Assembly: GCA_025128135.1 (NCBI GenBank)
Contig: JAHLYW010000043.1
Coordinates: 62,001-126,000, forward strand
Source: Synechococcus sp. CS-1325
GTDB taxonomy: Bacteria > Cyanobacteriota > Cyanobacteriia > PCC-6307 > Cyanobiaceae
Reading direction: 5' to 3'
Length of the DNA: 64,000 nt
Below are positions 7,421 to 17,598 of this stretch, piece after piece. Under the pieces are notes generated by a model that saw only the letters and a list, made by a program, of their open reading frames with translations, was not told the DNA's origin and did not search any database. Each line of letters begins with the position of its first letter. Within the stretch, counting starts at the first letter, position 1. Both the position numbers and the translations under genes were made by a program.

Positions 7421-8766
7421 ACGGCCTGTCGGTGGCACTGGCAGCAGGGCTGGGCCTGGCCCTGGCCCAGCAGCAGCTCCTGCTCCAGCGTCCGCCGCGA
7501 CTGCTGGAGCTGCGGCAGGCAGCCGCCAGTTCCGGACCGGCAGCCCTGAGGCTGCGCTTCAGCCGGCCCCTGGAGCCGCAAAGCGTGGCAAGCCGTACGA
7601 CCTTGAAGCCGGCCCTGCCCTTTGACATGCAGGGCAACGGCAACCCGCTGCTGCTGCTGCCGAAAGCCGGCGAGCGCATCCTGGCGCCCCTGCGCCTGCA
7701 CCTGGGCGGCGAAGACGGGCGTGGGCTGGCTCTTGCGGGCGTCGAGCGCCACTGGGACCCTCGCCCCCACCTGCTGGCCGTGGTGCCGGTGGCGGGTGGG
7801 GAGCAGCTTCAGGTGCGCCAGCACGATGGCCGCTGGACGGCACTCACGCCGGTGTGGCCTTCGATTCCCGGGCTCCAGCCCCTGGGGGATGGCTCCGGTG
7901 TGGGCCTGGTCAGCCGTGACCAGCAGGGCAGCCACCTGGTGTGGCGGCTGGACCTGCATACCCGCAACCTGTCGCCCACGGCGGCCGGACTCGGACTGGT
8001 GGAGCGCCGGAAGCTGGAGCGGCTCGGCGATCAGCCGCTGCTGTTCGCCCACCTGAGCAGCAACCGGGCCGGCGACCTGCTGGTGCAGGCTTCGCCGCGC
8101 AGCGATGGGCAGGCCAGCACGGTGCTGTGGAAACGGGATGGCGGACGTCAGTCCCTGGAGCTGGAGGCGAGCGGTCCGATCGCCCTGCTCCCCCAGGGGG
8201 GCGAGCTGATCGTGCCGGAGAGCGAAGGACTCTCCCTGCGCGCCCTGCCGCCGCAGCCTGCCCGGCGGCAGGTGCTGCCGGGCAGCCGTGATCTGAGCAG
8301 CTTCTGCCCGGTGGCGGGGCGGGCCCTGCTGGTGCGCCACTGGCCCGATTTCCGCCGCTCCCTGGAGCTGGTGGAGCCGGGGCAGGCGCCGCGAACCCTC
8401 TGGCTGGGCAGCGCCGGGCTGGCCGCCAGCGCCTGCTCCCGCGGCGGCGAGCGGGTCTGGGCATTGCTGATCGAGGGGCTCCGTCAGCCCAGACTGGTGC
8501 TGCTGGGGCTCGATCAGCGCGGCAGGGTGCTGCAACGGCGGGAGCTGACCGGCCTGGAACTGGAACCTGGCACCGACCTTCACTACGACCCCACCACCGA
8601 CCGCCTGCTGCTGGCGGTGCGTTCCCGGCCAGAGGCCCAGGGCGCTGGAAGCGCCAGTGAGCCACAGCGTCAGCAGGCCCGGGCCGCCCTGATCGATGCC
8701 AGCAGCCTGGAGATCGACCTGCTGGAGCAACCGGTGCGGCAGGTGAGCTGGCTGGTAGCGGGCTGA
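7417..8766 (+). CDS. hypothetical exported or anchored beta-rich protein
   Basis: A 449-residue protein with an N-terminal hydrophobic stretch (SVALAAGLGLALAQQQLLLQ) that could be a signal peptide or anchor. The rest consists of repeated beta-strand-like segments (HLLAVVPVAGGEQLQVRQ, RAGDLLVQASPRSD, LLLAVRSRPEAQ) reminiscent of a propeller-type repeat fold. ATG 7417 overlaps the preceding stop, so it is coupled to the PF03773/TIGR03943 pair and may act with that membrane complex. No family is recognised. Confidence 0.65.
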   Translation: MNGLSVALAAGLGLALAQQQLLLQRPPRLLELRQAAASSGPAALRLRFSRPLEPQSVASRTTLKPALPFDMQGNGNPLLLLPKAGERILAPLRLHLGGEDGRGLALAGVERHWDPRPHLLAVVPVAGGEQLQVRQHDGRWTALTPVWPSIPGLQPLGDGSGVGLVSRDQQGSHLVWRLDLHTRNLSPTAAGLGLVERRKLERLGDQPLLFAHLSSNRAGDLLVQASPRSDGQASTVLWKRDGGRQSLELEASGPIALLPQGGELIVPESEGLSLRALPPQPARRQVLPGSRDLSSFCPVAGRALLVRHWPDFRRSLELVEPGQAPRTLWLGSAGLAASACSRGGERVWALLIEGLRQPRLVLLGLDQRGRVLQRRELTGLELEPGTDLHYDPTTDRLLLAVRSRPEAQGAGSASEPQRQQARAALIDASSLEIDLLEQPVRQVSWLVAG

Positions 8767-8814
8767 TTCAGTAACGACTAAAGTGCAGATTCGATTGTTG
8801 TTTGTCTGAGCCGC

Positions 8815-10119
8815 TTGGCGCTGGAGATCCTCTTCATCCTGGTGCTGATCGTCGCCAACGGCATCTTCTCCGGCTCCGAGATCGCTGTTGTCTCCGCCCG
8901 CAAGGTGCGGCTCCAGCAACTGGTCGAGAAGGGAAACAAGCCGGCCCGCCTGGCCTTGCGCCTGGCGGAATCCCCGAACGATTTTCTCTCCACGGTGCAG
9001 ATCGGCATCACCCTGATCGGCGTGCTGAGCGGCGCTGTCGCCGGGGCGACGGTGGCCCAGCAGATCAGGCCGGTCTTCGATCGCATCGAGGCTCTGCGGC
9101 CCTACAGCGAAGGGTTGAGCGTGACCCTGGTGGTGGCCCTGATCACTTATCTCTCCCTGGTGATCGGCGAGCTGGTGCCCAAGCGCATCGCCCTGGCCAA
9201 CCCGGAGCAGATCGCCTGCCGCATCGCCCCCGCCATGCGGGCGCTCTCGCGGCTGAGCGCTCCGGCTGTGCACCTGCTCGGCGCCTCAACCGACATCCTG
9301 CTCAAGCTGCTCAACGTGGCCGCCAGCACCGAACCCGACATCACCGAAGAGGAGATCAAGGCCCTGATCCGCCAGGGCGCCGACACCGGTGTGTTCGAGG
9401 CCAGCGAGCACGACATGGTGCAGCGGGTGCTTCGCCTGGGAGATCGATCGATCAAGACGCTGATGACCCCCCGCACCGAGATCTTCTGGCTGGATCTGGA
9501 ATCCTCCCTGGAGGAGAACCTCGCGGAAATCAAGGAATCGAACCATTCCCGTTTCCCGGTGGGCCGCGGCAGCCTCGATGCCTGCATCGGCATCGTGCGG
9601 GTGCGCAACCTGCTCACCGCCCAGCTGGGCAGCGAACCTCTGGATCTTGAGGCCCTCTGCCAGGAGCCGCTCTATGTGGCGGAATCAACCCCTTCGCTCA
9701 CCGTGCTGGAGGAGTTCAAACGCACCGGCGTTCACGTCGCCCTGGTCACCGATGAATTCGGCGGGGTGGAAGGCATCGTTACCCTCAACGATCTGATGGA
9801 GGGGATCGTCGGGGATCTTCCCAATCTGGAAGACGAGGAGGACCCATCCTTTGTGAGCCGCGAAGATGGTTCCTGGCTGGTGGATGGCAGCCTCGACATC
9901 AACGAGTTCGATGATCGGATCGGCGCCAAGTTGCTCGGCTCAGACGAGCAACTCCCCTACCACAACATGGCTGGATTCGTGATTCATGCCCTGGAGCGCA
10001 TTCCCAGATCCTCCGATCATTTCGAGTGGAAGGGCTATCGCTTCGAGGTGGTGGACATGGACAGCAAGCGGGTCGACAAGATCCTCGTGTCTCCATCTTC
10101 AAGCCCGACCCACGCTTGA
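8815..10119 (+). CDS. CNNM/CorC-type membrane protein with CBS pair (hemolysin family)
   Basis: A 434-residue protein. Residues 1-190 are the CNNM transmembrane domain (ANGIFSGSEIAVVSARK, GELVPKRIALANPE), 210-330 a CBS pair (MTPRTEIFWLDLESS, VHVALVTDEFGGVEGIVTLN), and 345-430 a CorC_HlyC domain (DGSWLVDGSLDINEF, GFVIHALERIP). Members export magnesium or cobalt, or sense Mg-ATP through the CBS pair. TTG 8815 starts exactly at the first helix. It is convergent with the PacL-type ATPase gene, with 12 bases between stops. Confidence 0.85.
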   Translation: MALEILFILVLIVANGIFSGSEIAVVSARKVRLQQLVEKGNKPARLALRLAESPNDFLSTVQIGITLIGVLSGAVAGATVAQQIRPVFDRIEALRPYSEGLSVTLVVALITYLSLVIGELVPKRIALANPEQIACRIAPAMRALSRLSAPAVHLLGASTDILLKLLNVAASTEPDITEEEIKALIRQGADTGVFEASEHDMVQRVLRLGDRSIKTLMTPRTEIFWLDLESSLEENLAEIKESNHSRFPVGRGSLDACIGIVRVRNLLTAQLGSEPLDLEALCQEPLYVAESTPSLTVLEEFKRTGVHVALVTDEFGGVEGIVTLNDLMEGIVGDLPNLEDEEDPSFVSREDGSWLVDGSLDINEFDDRIGAKLLGSDEQLPYHNMAGFVIHALERIPRSSDHFEWKGYRFEVVDMDSKRVDKILVSPSSSPTHA

Positions 10120-10131
10120 TCAGCCAGCCAT

Positions 10132-12894
10132 TCAGGCATCGGCATGGGCACGGCGGCGCCACAGACGCCACACCTTCTCCAGCTCCAGGTAGAGGAAGAG
10201 CACCAGGCTGAAACCAAGGCAGATGGCCAGGTCCTGGAGTGTCAGGGGCGTGGTGCCGAAGAAGTTCGAAAGCACGGGCACGTAGAGCAGGGCCATCTGC
10301 AGGACGGCGGTGAGCAGCACGGCACCGATCAGCCAGGGGTTGGAAACCGGGTTCACCTGCACCAGGGGCAGATCGCTGCGTGCGGCCAGGGCATGGCCCA
10401 TCTGGGCCAGACAGAGCGTGGTGAACACCATCGTCTGCCAGGGGGCACCGGCTTTGACGGCATAGAGCATCAGCACGATCGTGATCGCCGCGAACACCAC
10501 ACCGACGCGCAGGATGTAGCTGCCGATTCCGCGCGCGAAGATCGACTCACCGGGTTCGGCCGGCGGGCGCTGCATCAGACCCTCCTCACCAGGCTCAAGG
10601 GCCAGCGCCAGGGCGGGAACACCATCGGTCACCAGGTTCATCCAGAGGATCTGGAGGGGCGAAAGGGGGACCCCCACCAGGCCGAGCAGGGGCGCCGAGG
10701 CGATCGTGATCAGCTCACCGACGTTGCTGCCGAGGATGTACTTCACGAAGCGGCGGATGTTCGCATAGACAAGCCTTCCTTCCTCCACCGCGTTCACGAT
10801 CGTGGCGAAGTTGTCATCGAGCAGCACCATGTCGGAGGCCTCCTTGCTCACCTCGGTGCCGGTGATGCCCATCGCCACGCCGATGTGGGCCTGCTTGAGC
10901 GCCGGGGCGTCGTTGACGCCGTCACCGGTCATCGCCACCACCTGGCCATTGGCCTGCAGGGCCTTGACGATCCGCAGCTTCTGCTCAGGCGGCACCCGGG
11001 CATAGATGCTGCAGTGGCTGACCACCTCCTGCAGCCGGGCATCGTCGTAGCTCTCCAGCTGCCGGCCCAGCACCACCTCAGCCTCGCCGGCAACCAGGCC
11101 GATGCCCTGGCCGATGGCGCGGGCGGTGAGGGGATGGTCGCCGGTGATCATCACCGGCCGGATGCCGGCCTCACGGCAGCGGGCCACCGCCTGGGCCACT
11201 TCCGGACGGGCCGGATCGAGCTGGGCCATCAGCCCGAGCAGCACCAGATGGTCGAGCTCAAGCTCGGGGCTGTGGTGGTGGGGCGCGCAGGCGAAAGCCA
11301 GCACCCGCAGGCCGGAAGCGGCCAGATCGCGCGCCTGCTCCAACCACCACTGTTTCTGCGGATCAGACAGAGCACTCACACCGGAGCCTGAGATCCAGCG
11401 GTCGCAGCTGCCGATGATCACCTCCGGAGCACCCTTGCTGATCGCCAGGGAGCTGGAGCCGGCCGCCACCTCTCCAAGCGGTGCCTGGAGCGTGCCGTCT
11501 CTGTCCTGCACCCACACCGCCATCAGCTGGCGCTCGGAGCTGAAGGGAATTTCAGCGGTGCGCTCGTAGCGGCTGCGCAGGGCGAAGCCATCCAGCCTGG
11601 CCTTGCCGGCCGCCACCACCAGGGCACCTTCGGTGGGATCGCCAAGCACATCCCAGCTGCCGTCTTCCGCCTTCCTGAGCTCGGCATCGCTGCAGAGCAC
11701 ACCAGCGGAGAGCAGCAGATCCCTGGCGCCAGGGGCAATGCCTGCTGCGGCACCCTCCGGGACGGGGAGCTCGACAGCAGTGAAGGAGCCATGGGGGTCG
11801 TAGCCCTGGCCGCTCACGGCGATCGCTTGACTGCCGCAGCGCAGCTCCTCCACCACCTGGCGGTTCAAGGTGAGGGTGCCGGTCTTGTCGGTGCAGATCA
11901 CCGTGACCGAGCCGAGGGCCTCCACGGCCGGCAGGCGGCGGATCAGAGCGGCCCGCTGCACCATGCGCTGGGTGCCGATCGCCAGGGTCACCGTGATCAC
12001 AGCCGGCAGACCTTCCGGCACGATCGCCACGGCCATGCTGAGCGCCACCTCCAGCAGGCCCAGCAACGGCTGACCCAGCAGCCAGCCCCCCAGCACCACC
12101 ACGGCCACCAGGGCCAGGGCCGACACCACCAGCACGCGGGCCAACCCATCGAGCCGTTCCTGCAACGGGGTGGATTCGCCGCCGGCTGTGTTAATCAGCT
12201 GGGCGATCTGGCCCAGTTCCGTGCCCATGCCGGTGGCCGTCACCAGCGCCGTACCCCGTCCCCGCACCACCTCGGTGCCCTGAAACAGACAGTTCTGCCT
12301 CTCCAGCACTGGCGTGGAGGCCTCCAGCACCAGTTCCGCCTTCTTGAACACCGCTTCCGCCTCGCCGGTGAGAGCCGCTTCCCGCAGGCCCAGCTCGGCC
12401 CCCTCCAGCAGGCGGGCATCGGCGGGGACCCGATCGCCCGCCTCAAGGCGGATCAGATCACCGGGCACCAGCTGCCCACTGGTCAGGCGCTCCCAGTGGC
12501 CGTCACGGCGCACCGTGACCAGGGGCTGGGCCATCTGCCGCAGGGCGAGCAGGGCTTGCTGGGCACGGCTTTCCTGGAGATAGCCCAGCAGGGCGTTCAA
12601 CCCCACGATCAGCACAATGGCGATCGCATCCTTGGGGAATTTCTGCGCCTGGAAGGCGATGGCGGCCGACACGGCAGCCACGGCCAGCAGCATGATCAGC
12701 ATCACGTTGCTGAGCTGATCCCAGAGGATGCGCAGGTTGCTCCGGCCCGCGGCCAGCTCCAGCCGGTTGAGCCCCACCCTGGCCAGCCGTGCCGCGGTCT
12801 CGGCCGTGCTCAATCCCCCCTCGCCGGCCTCCAGTTCCTGGAGGCATTGCTCGGGGGTGAGGCTGTGCCAGGCAGGCGCGACAGGACCGGTCAA
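10132..12894 (-). CDS. P-type cation ATPase, PacL/calcium type
   Basis: A 920-residue P2-type ATPase. It has an N-terminal cation-ATPase domain, the actuator TGEAEAV loop, helix 4 with [15 protein letters not shown] (the Glu and Pro of the calcium-type site), the phosphorylated Asp in [21 protein letters not shown], and the hinge [20 protein letters not shown]. The C-terminal six helices carry [16 protein letters not shown]. This is the SERCA-like group that pumps Ca2+ or Mn2+ out of the cytoplasm. TTG 12894 is the first usable start. Divergent from ktrB. Confidence 0.9.
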   Translation of the reverse strand: MTGPVAPAWHSLTPEQCLQELEAGEGGLSTAETAARLARVGLNRLELAAGRSNLRILWDQLSNVMLIMLLAVAAVSAAIAFQAQKFPKDAIAIVLIVGLNALLGYLQESRAQQALLALRQMAQPLVTVRRDGHWERLTSGQLVPGDLIRLEAGDRVPADARLLEGAELGLREAALTGEAEAVFKKAELVLEASTPVLERQNCLFQGTEVVRGRGTALVTATGMGTELGQIAQLINTAGGESTPLQERLDGLARVLVVSALALVAVVVLGGWLLGQPLLGLLEVALSMAVAIVPEGLPAVITVTLAIGTQRMVQRAALIRRLPAVEALGSVTVICTDKTGTLTLNRQVVEELRCGSQAIAVSGQGYDPHGSFTAVELPVPEGAAAGIAPGARDLLLSAGVLCSDAELRKAEDGSWDVLGDPTEGALVVAAGKARLDGFALRSRYERTAEIPFSSERQLMAVWVQDRDGTLQAPLGEVAAGSSSLAISKGAPEVIIGSCDRWISGSGVSALSDPQKQWWLEQARDLAASGLRVLAFACAPHHHSPELELDHLVLLGLMAQLDPARPEVAQAVARCREAGIRPVMITGDHPLTARAIGQGIGLVAGEAEVVLGRQLESYDDARLQEVVSHCSIYARVPPEQKLRIVKALQANGQVVAMTGDGVNDAPALKQAHIGVAMGITGTEVSKEASDMVLLDDNFATIVNAVEEGRLVYANIRRFVKYILGSNVGELITIASAPLLGLVGVPLSPLQILWMNLVTDGVPALALALEPGEEGLMQRPPAEPGESIFARGIGSYILRVGVVFAAITIVLMLYAVKAGAPWQTMVFTTLCLAQMGHALAARSDLPLVQVNPVSNPWLIGAVLLTAVLQMALLYVPVLSNFFGTTPLTLQDLAICLGFSLVLFLYLELEKVWRLWRRRAHADA

Positions 12895-12990
12895 GGGATC
12901 GCGGAACCGCTTGGCAACTCACCCTACGGTCGGGATTCTGGCTCTCCATACAAACTGGGCGATCGGTTGGCCGCAAACGGCCCTGGCGCG

Positions 12991-14394
12991 ATGACATCCA
13001 GCCCCCTTCATCCCTTCTGGAGCCGCCTGCTGCTGTGGCGCCATCGCCTCTCGGTTCCCCAGTTCACCGTGGTCACCGGGTTGCTGGTAATCGCCCTGGG
13101 AACCGTGCTGCTGGCCTCCCCCCTCTGCTCCAGCGACGACGTCGGACTCTGGCAGGCCCTGTTCACGGTGACATCGGCGATCACGGTGACGGGTCTGTCG
13201 ATCATCGACGTAGGCAAGGATCTCACCTTCTTCGGGCAGTTGACCCTGGCCGGATTGATCATCACCGGCGGGCTCGGCCTGATGGCGATCACCACCTTTC
13301 TGCAGGGTTTCGTGCAGGGTCGCGGCGGCCTGCGTCACCGACTCGACAAAGGCCGATCGCTCGATGAGTTCGGCGTCGGTGGCATCGGCCCGACCTTTCA
13401 CCGCATCCTGATCACCGCCGGTTGCGTGATGGGGGTGGGCACGGTGATTCTGTATGTCTTCGGATTCACCGACATCAGCAACCACGGCGAGAGGCTGTGG
13501 GCGGCGATGTTTCATTGCATCAGCGCCTACAACAACGCCGGCTTCGGTCTCTGGAGCGACAACCTGGTCGGCTACCGGGCCAATCCGGTCGTCAATGGGG
13601 TGATCGCCTGCCTGATCGTCACCGGCGGCATCGGTTGGCGCGTCACCAACGATGTCTGGGAGAAGCGCTACAAGCTGCGCAAGCTCCACCGCCTCAGCCT
13701 GCACACGCGGCTGGTGCTGCGCAGCACTTTGGTGCTGATCGTGGTTGGCGCCCTGGGGCTGCTGTTCACCGAACAGTTCACGCCGGACGGGATCATGAAC
13801 ACCCTCTCCTTCTGGGACAAGCTGCAGGTCACTGTTTTCCAGTCGATCACCACCCGCACCGCCGGGTTCAACACGGTGCCGCTTTCAATCACCACCCTCT
13901 CGGATGCGGGCCTGCTGCTGATGATCGTGCTGATGTTCATCGGCGCCAGCCCCGGCGGCACCGGCGGCGGCATCAAAACCACCACCTTCGCGGTGCTGAT
14001 GGGTGCCACCCGCTCCACCCTCGAAGGCCGCAAGGGGGTGATCATCCGCCGCCACGAAATCCCCGGCGACATCCTGCTCAAGGCAGTGGGAGTGGCCCTG
14101 GCCTCCGGTCTGTTCGTGATCCTGATGACCCTGCTGCTGGGCCTCGGTCCAACGGCGGGCGGGGAAAGCGCCCAGAGCTACAACTTCCTCGAGAAACTGT
14201 TCACCTGCATGTCGGCCTTCGGCACCGTCGGGCTGGATGTGGGCGTGACCGCCAATGTGAACCGCTGGGGCCAGCTGGTGCTGATGGTGGGCATGTTCGT
14301 GGGACGGCTGGGCATCATGCTGTTGCTCTCAGCCCTTTACGGCAGCAGACCCCAGTCGAGGGTCGGCTATCCCCGCGAAGAGGTGTTCATCTGA
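12991..14394 (+). CDS. ktrB: KtrB/TrkH-family potassium channel subunit
   Basis: A 467-residue membrane protein with four pore-loop repeats whose filter segments are visible: SAITVTGLS, AYNNAGFG, TRTAGFNT and FGTVGLD. The glycine in each is typical of Ktr/Trk/HKT potassium uptake subunits, which work with an NAD-binding KtrA partner; no ktrA lies next to it. ATG 12991 gives the expected N-terminus; the open frame upstream is the shadow of the ATPase gene. The last 28 bases overlap the convergent znuB. Confidence 0.88.
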   Translation: MTSSPLHPFWSRLLLWRHRLSVPQFTVVTGLLVIALGTVLLASPLCSSDDVGLWQALFTVTSAITVTGLSIIDVGKDLTFFGQLTLAGLIITGGLGLMAITTFLQGFVQGRGGLRHRLDKGRSLDEFGVGGIGPTFHRILITAGCVMGVGTVILYVFGFTDISNHGERLWAAMFHCISAYNNAGFGLWSDNLVGYRANPVVNGVIACLIVTGGIGWRVTNDVWEKRYKLRKLHRLSLHTRLVLRSTLVLIVVGALGLLFTEQFTPDGIMNTLSFWDKLQVTVFQSITTRTAGFNTVPLSITTLSDAGLLLMIVLMFIGASPGGTGGGIKTTTFAVLMGATRSTLEGRKGVIIRRHEIPGDILLKAVGVALASGLFVILMTLLLGLGPTAGGESAQSYNFLEKLFTCMSAFGTVGLDVGVTANVNRWGQLVLMVGMFVGRLGIMLLLSALYGSRPQSRVGYPREEVFI

Positions 14395-15212
14395 TTCCTG
14401 GGGGCCGCCACCGCAAGGGCCACCAGAAAGCCCACCAGCTGAAAGATCACCACACAGGGCCCTGAGGGCAGATCGAAGCGGCCGGAGAGCAGCAGCCCCA
14501 GCACGGCGCAGATGGCCCCCAACGCCGCGGCCAGAACCACGTAGCCATCGAAGTGGCGGCTCACCAAGCGGGAGGCACAGGCCGGGATCACCACGAAGGC
14601 ACTGATCAGCAGCACCCCCACCGCCTTGATCGAGATCGCCACCACCACCGCCAGCAGCACGATGAACAGCAACCGGTGCAGCGGCACCGCCACCCCACGG
14701 GCAATGGCGAGGGGTTCATCGAGGGTGAGCAGGATCTGGTCGCGGCGGGTGAGGCCGAGATAGGCCGCAGCGGTGAGCAGCAACCCCACGATCAGCCCCA
14801 GATCCAGCCAGGAGATGCCGAGGATGTCGCCGAACAGCAGCTGGTGGATGCCGCCCTTGTAGCTGCGCACGAAGCTGAGCGCCACCACGGCGATCGCCAG
14901 CGACGACGAGTAGATGATGTTGAGCAGGGCATCGGTGGGAAGGCGGCTGTGCTCCACCAGCCGACTCACCACCAGGGCGAACAGCACCGCGAAGGGGATC
15001 AGCACCAGGGTGGGGTTGAGGCCAAGCAGGATGCCGAGCGTGATGCCGAGCAGGGCCGAATGGCCGAGCGCATCACTGAAGAAGGAGAGCTGGCGCAGGA
15101 CCGCGAAGCTGCCCAGCAGGCCGCCCAGGGCCCCGGTGAGCAGGCCACCGATCAGGGCCCGCTGCATGAACGGCTGGGCCAGCAGCTCGCCGAGGGCCAC
15201 GCCGTCGTTCAT
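14367..15212 (-). CDS. znuB: zinc ABC transporter, membrane permease
   Basis: A 281-residue ABC-3 type permease with about eight helices. Typical segments: GLLTGALGGLLGSFAVLRQLSF near the start and AVGVLLISAFVVIPACASRL near residue 215. It forms the translocation path for Zn2+ taken from ZnuA. The ATG at 15212 overlaps the znuC stop by four bases, so the two are coupled. Specificity for zinc rather than manganese rests on the His-rich ZnuA and the adjacent zur gene. Confidence 0.9.
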   Translation of the reverse strand: MNDGVALGELLAQPFMQRALIGGLLTGALGGLLGSFAVLRQLSFFSDALGHSALLGITLGILLGLNPTLVLIPFAVLFALVVSRLVEHSRLPTDALLNIIYSSSLAIAVVALSFVRSYKGGIHQLLFGDILGISWLDLGLIVGLLLTAAAYLGLTRRDQILLTLDEPLAIARGVAVPLHRLLFIVLLAVVVAISIKAVGVLLISAFVVIPACASRLVSRHFDGYVVLAAALGAICAVLGLLLSGRFDLPSGPCVVIFQLVGFLVALAVAAPRNQMNTSSRG

Positions 15213-15976
15213 CGGTGGTGATGGTGATAGGGCACATAGCCACGGCCGTAGACCCGCTCCAGCTGGGCGGGGCTGAGGGCGTGATCAGGCGGGCCTGAAC
15301 AACGCAGGCTGCGGTTCAGGCACAGCACGCCATCGCAGGTGCGTCGCACCATCTCCAGGTCGTGCGACACCTGCAGGATCGTCCAGCCCTCGCTGCGCCG
15401 CAGGTCGAACAGCAGGCCGTAGAACTGCTCCGCCGCCTGGCTGTCGAGGCCCGCCTGGGCTTCATCGAGCACCAGGAGGCGGCGCGGGCGCACCACACAG
15501 AACGACAGCAGCACGCGTTTGGTCTGGCCGCCGGAGAGTTCGCTGATCAGCTGATCGGCCAGATCACTGCAGCCGGTTTTGGCCAGCGCCTGGCGCACCG
15601 CCTGCCGCCGCCGCTCCGAACCGTGCCAGGGCAGCTGCAGCCCCGGCGGATCCCAGCCCAGGCCCACGAAATCGGCCACGCTCAACGGGCAGCGGTTGCG
15701 CACGGTGAAGGTCTGCGGCAGGTAAGCCAGCTGGGCCCGCACCGATGCGGGCAACTGGCCCTGGGGACCCATCGGACGGCCCAGCACCTGCACCTGGCCG
15801 CTCTGGTGCGGAAGGATGCCGAGCAGCGCCTGCACCAGGGTGCTCTTGCCGGCTCCGTTCGGACCGACCAGGGCGGTGTCGGACTCCGCAGCCAACGCGA
15901 AGCTCACGTTCTCCACGGCGGTGACCCCCTCGCGCCGCACCGTGAGGCCCCTGACTTCGAGAACCATTTCCGCCAT
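15209..15976 (-). CDS. znuC: zinc ABC transporter, ATPase
   Basis: A 255-residue ABC ATPase. Walker A is GPNGAGKST, the Q-loop is YLPQ, the signature is ELSGGQTKR, and Walker B is LLVLDEAQAGLD (Ala-Gln instead of the usual Pro-Thr after the catalytic Glu); the H-loop is VSHD. It powers ZnuB in the inner membrane. The C-terminus ends in a short His run (YHHHHR) that could bind zinc and tie activity to cytoplasmic zinc; that role is inference. It lies 50 bases downstream of znuA. Confidence 0.9.
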   Translation of the reverse strand: MAEMVLEVRGLTVRREGVTAVENVSFALAAESDTALVGPNGAGKSTLVQALLGILPHQSGQVQVLGRPMGPQGQLPASVRAQLAYLPQTFTVRNRCPLSVADFVGLGWDPPGLQLPWHGSERRRQAVRQALAKTGCSDLADQLISELSGGQTKRVLLSFCVVRPRRLLVLDEAQAGLDSQAAEQFYGLLFDLRRSEGWTILQVSHDLEMVRRTCDGVLCLNRSLRCSGPPDHALSPAQLERVYGRGYVPYHHHHR

Positions 15977-16026
15977 CGCTTCAGCCTACCGAGCACAGGG
16001 GAAGCGCACCGCTGGGCGGAAGCCGC

Positions 16027-16977
16027 TCACGATCCGAAAGCCCCGACCAGATCATTGACATTGCGACGCATCTGGGCGGCGTAATAGCCGGGCTGATCAG
16101 CCTCGGCGGGGCCGGTTTCCAGGGGGTCGAACACACTCACCCGCACCCCGAGATCGGCAGCGAGGGCGTTGAAGGAACGGCTGCCTTCCTGGGGCTCGGA
16201 GAGCAACGCCTTGAGGTCGGATTGCTTCACCTGTCTGGCCACCCGCTGCAGATCGGCCGGGCTGGGATTTTCTTCAGGGGCTTCCACCACGAAGGAGGCA
16301 CTCAGCTTGTAGCGGTCGGCGAAATAGGGGGCGAAATCATGGAAGGCCACGAAGGTTTTGCCCGCAAACGGCTTCAACCGGGCCGCCAGCTCGGCATCGA
16401 GGGCCCGCAGCTGGGCGCTGAAACTGGCGGCGTTGGCGGTGAACTGCTCCTTGCAGGCGGGCTTGGCGGCGATCAGTCCATCGCGGATGGTTTCCACCTG
16501 CTGAACGGCCCGCAACGGATCGAGCCAGATGTGCGGATTGATCGGGCCATGGTCATGGCCGTGGTCATGGGCGTGGTCATGGCCGCTTTCGGGCTTCTGC
16601 TCAGGGTTCGCCAGGGTGGCGATCCCGGCGCTGGAATCGATCACCTTGAGCTTGGCGTTACCGGCGCCACTGATCAGCTTGTCGAGAAACTCCTCGAGGC
16701 CAAGGCCGTTCTTGACGAGCACCGATGCGTTCTGCAACCGCACCAGATCACTGGGTGTGGCCTGGAAATCGTGGGGCCCCACGTTGGCGGGAATCAGGGC
16801 CTGCACCGTGGCGCAATCTCCGGCCACCGCCCTGGTGAACTCGGTGATCGGCAGAAAGGTGGTGACCACCTGCAGCTCCGGGGCGGAACTGGTCGCCGGC
16901 CCCTGGCCGACACGAGTGCAGGAGGCCAGCAGGGCGGCTGCGGTCAGCACCGCCATGGGGCGCAGGACGATTCGCAT
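16027..16977 (-). CDS. znuA: zinc ABC transporter, substrate-binding lipoprotein
   Basis: A 316-residue periplasmic zinc-binding protein. The signal peptide ends in a lipobox (LLASC), so it is probably lipid-anchored. Zinc-site histidines are in NVGPHDFQATPSD, PHIWLDP and FHDFAPYF. The flexible acidic/His loop GHDHAHDHGHDHGP near residue 135 is typical of high-affinity zinc ZnuA proteins and distinguishes it from manganese homologues. First gene of znuA-znuC-znuB, divergent from zur, with a Zur-like palindrome in between. Confidence 0.93.
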   Translation of the reverse strand: MRIVLRPMAVLTAAALLASCTRVGQGPATSSAPELQVVTTFLPITEFTRAVAGDCATVQALIPANVGPHDFQATPSDLVRLQNASVLVKNGLGLEEFLDKLISGAGNAKLKVIDSSAGIATLANPEQKPESGHDHAHDHGHDHGPINPHIWLDPLRAVQQVETIRDGLIAAKPACKEQFTANAASFSAQLRALDAELAARLKPFAGKTFVAFHDFAPYFADRYKLSASFVVEAPEENPSPADLQRVARQVKQSDLKALLSEPQEGSRSFNALAADLGVRVSVFDPLETGPAEADQPGYYAAQMRRNVNDLVGAFGS

Positions 16978-17031
16978 AGGGAAAGCGAGCGGTGACAGGT
17001 GAGGCGCCGGGAGAACGGCAGATCCAGCTGA

Positions 17032-17046
17032 GAATGATACTCATTC
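17032..17046. promoter_or_regulatory. Zur-box-like palindrome between znuA and zur
   Basis: GAATGATACTCATTC is a perfect palindrome with six-base arms around TAC, in the 165-base gap between divergent znuA and zur. The length and 7-1-7 layout fit Fur/Zur operators. On the minus strand it contains TATCAT, a possible -10 for znuA, so Zn-Zur binding would block that promoter. Confidence 0.7.
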
Positions 17047-17142
17047 AATTCCATTGGTCCTGTTGCCCTTTCGTTTCGGATCGGCTCAATGGGCTGGGAC
17101 GGCGCTCCATAGGATCAGCGGTGAATCGCTGTCGTCCTGGCC

Positions 17143-17583
17143 ATGGCTTCCGAGGCAGCCGTTTCCGTTATGAATGCCAGTCCGCTCAACGCCAGCCCGC
17201 TGAACGCCAGACAGAGCCACCTGCTCGACCAGCTGCAGGCGGCCGGCCATGAGCTCTCCGGCCAGGACCTACACGCCCGGCTGCGGAGCACCCCCCACTG
17301 CATGGGTCTGGCCACGGTCTACCGCCACCTGCGCCAGCTGCAGCAGCGCGGCCTGGTGCGCTGCCGCCACCTGCCCAGCGGCGAGGCGCTCTACGCCCCC
17401 ACCGAACGGGACGAGCACCATCTCACCTGCGTCGACTGTGGCCGCACCCTGCCCCTGCGGGCCTGTCCCATGCACGACGTGCATCTGCAACCCCAGCAGC
17501 TGGACGGTTTCCGGCTGCTCTTCCACACCCTGGAATTCTTCGGGATCTGCGCCAGCTGCCAGGAGCGGCAGGACGTGCCCTGA
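17143..17583 (+). CDS. zur: Fur-family zinc regulator Zur
   Basis: A 146-residue Fur-family repressor. The winged-helix DNA-binding part includes LATVYRHLRQLQQRGLVRC (about residues 60-80). Metal sites: DEHHLTCVDCGRTL (His and the first CxxC) and CASCQE (the second CxxC, structural zinc). Position next to znuABC, and the presence of a separate Fur at 39.8-40.3 kb, argue for Zur. ATG 17143 is used; ATG 17170 is possible because the first residues are a low-complexity NASPLNASPLNA repeat. Confidence 0.88.
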   Translation: MASEAAVSVMNASPLNASPLNARQSHLLDQLQAAGHELSGQDLHARLRSTPHCMGLATVYRHLRQLQQRGLVRCRHLPSGEALYAPTERDEHHLTCVDCGRTLPLRACPMHDVHLQPQQLDGFRLLFHTLEFFGICASCQERQDVP

Positions 17584-17598
17584 ACGCCGGGGCCAGGA

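Noticed and set aside
5680..9273. A 1197-residue open frame on the minus strand
   Set aside because: It lies antisense to four well-supported plus-strand genes, is Gln/Arg/Ser-rich and has no domain; high GC makes such long shadow frames common here.
11791..14394. An 867-residue frame upstream of and including ktrB
   Set aside because: The first 400 residues are antisense to the P-type ATPase and are Gln/His-rich noise; only the part from 12991 is KtrB.
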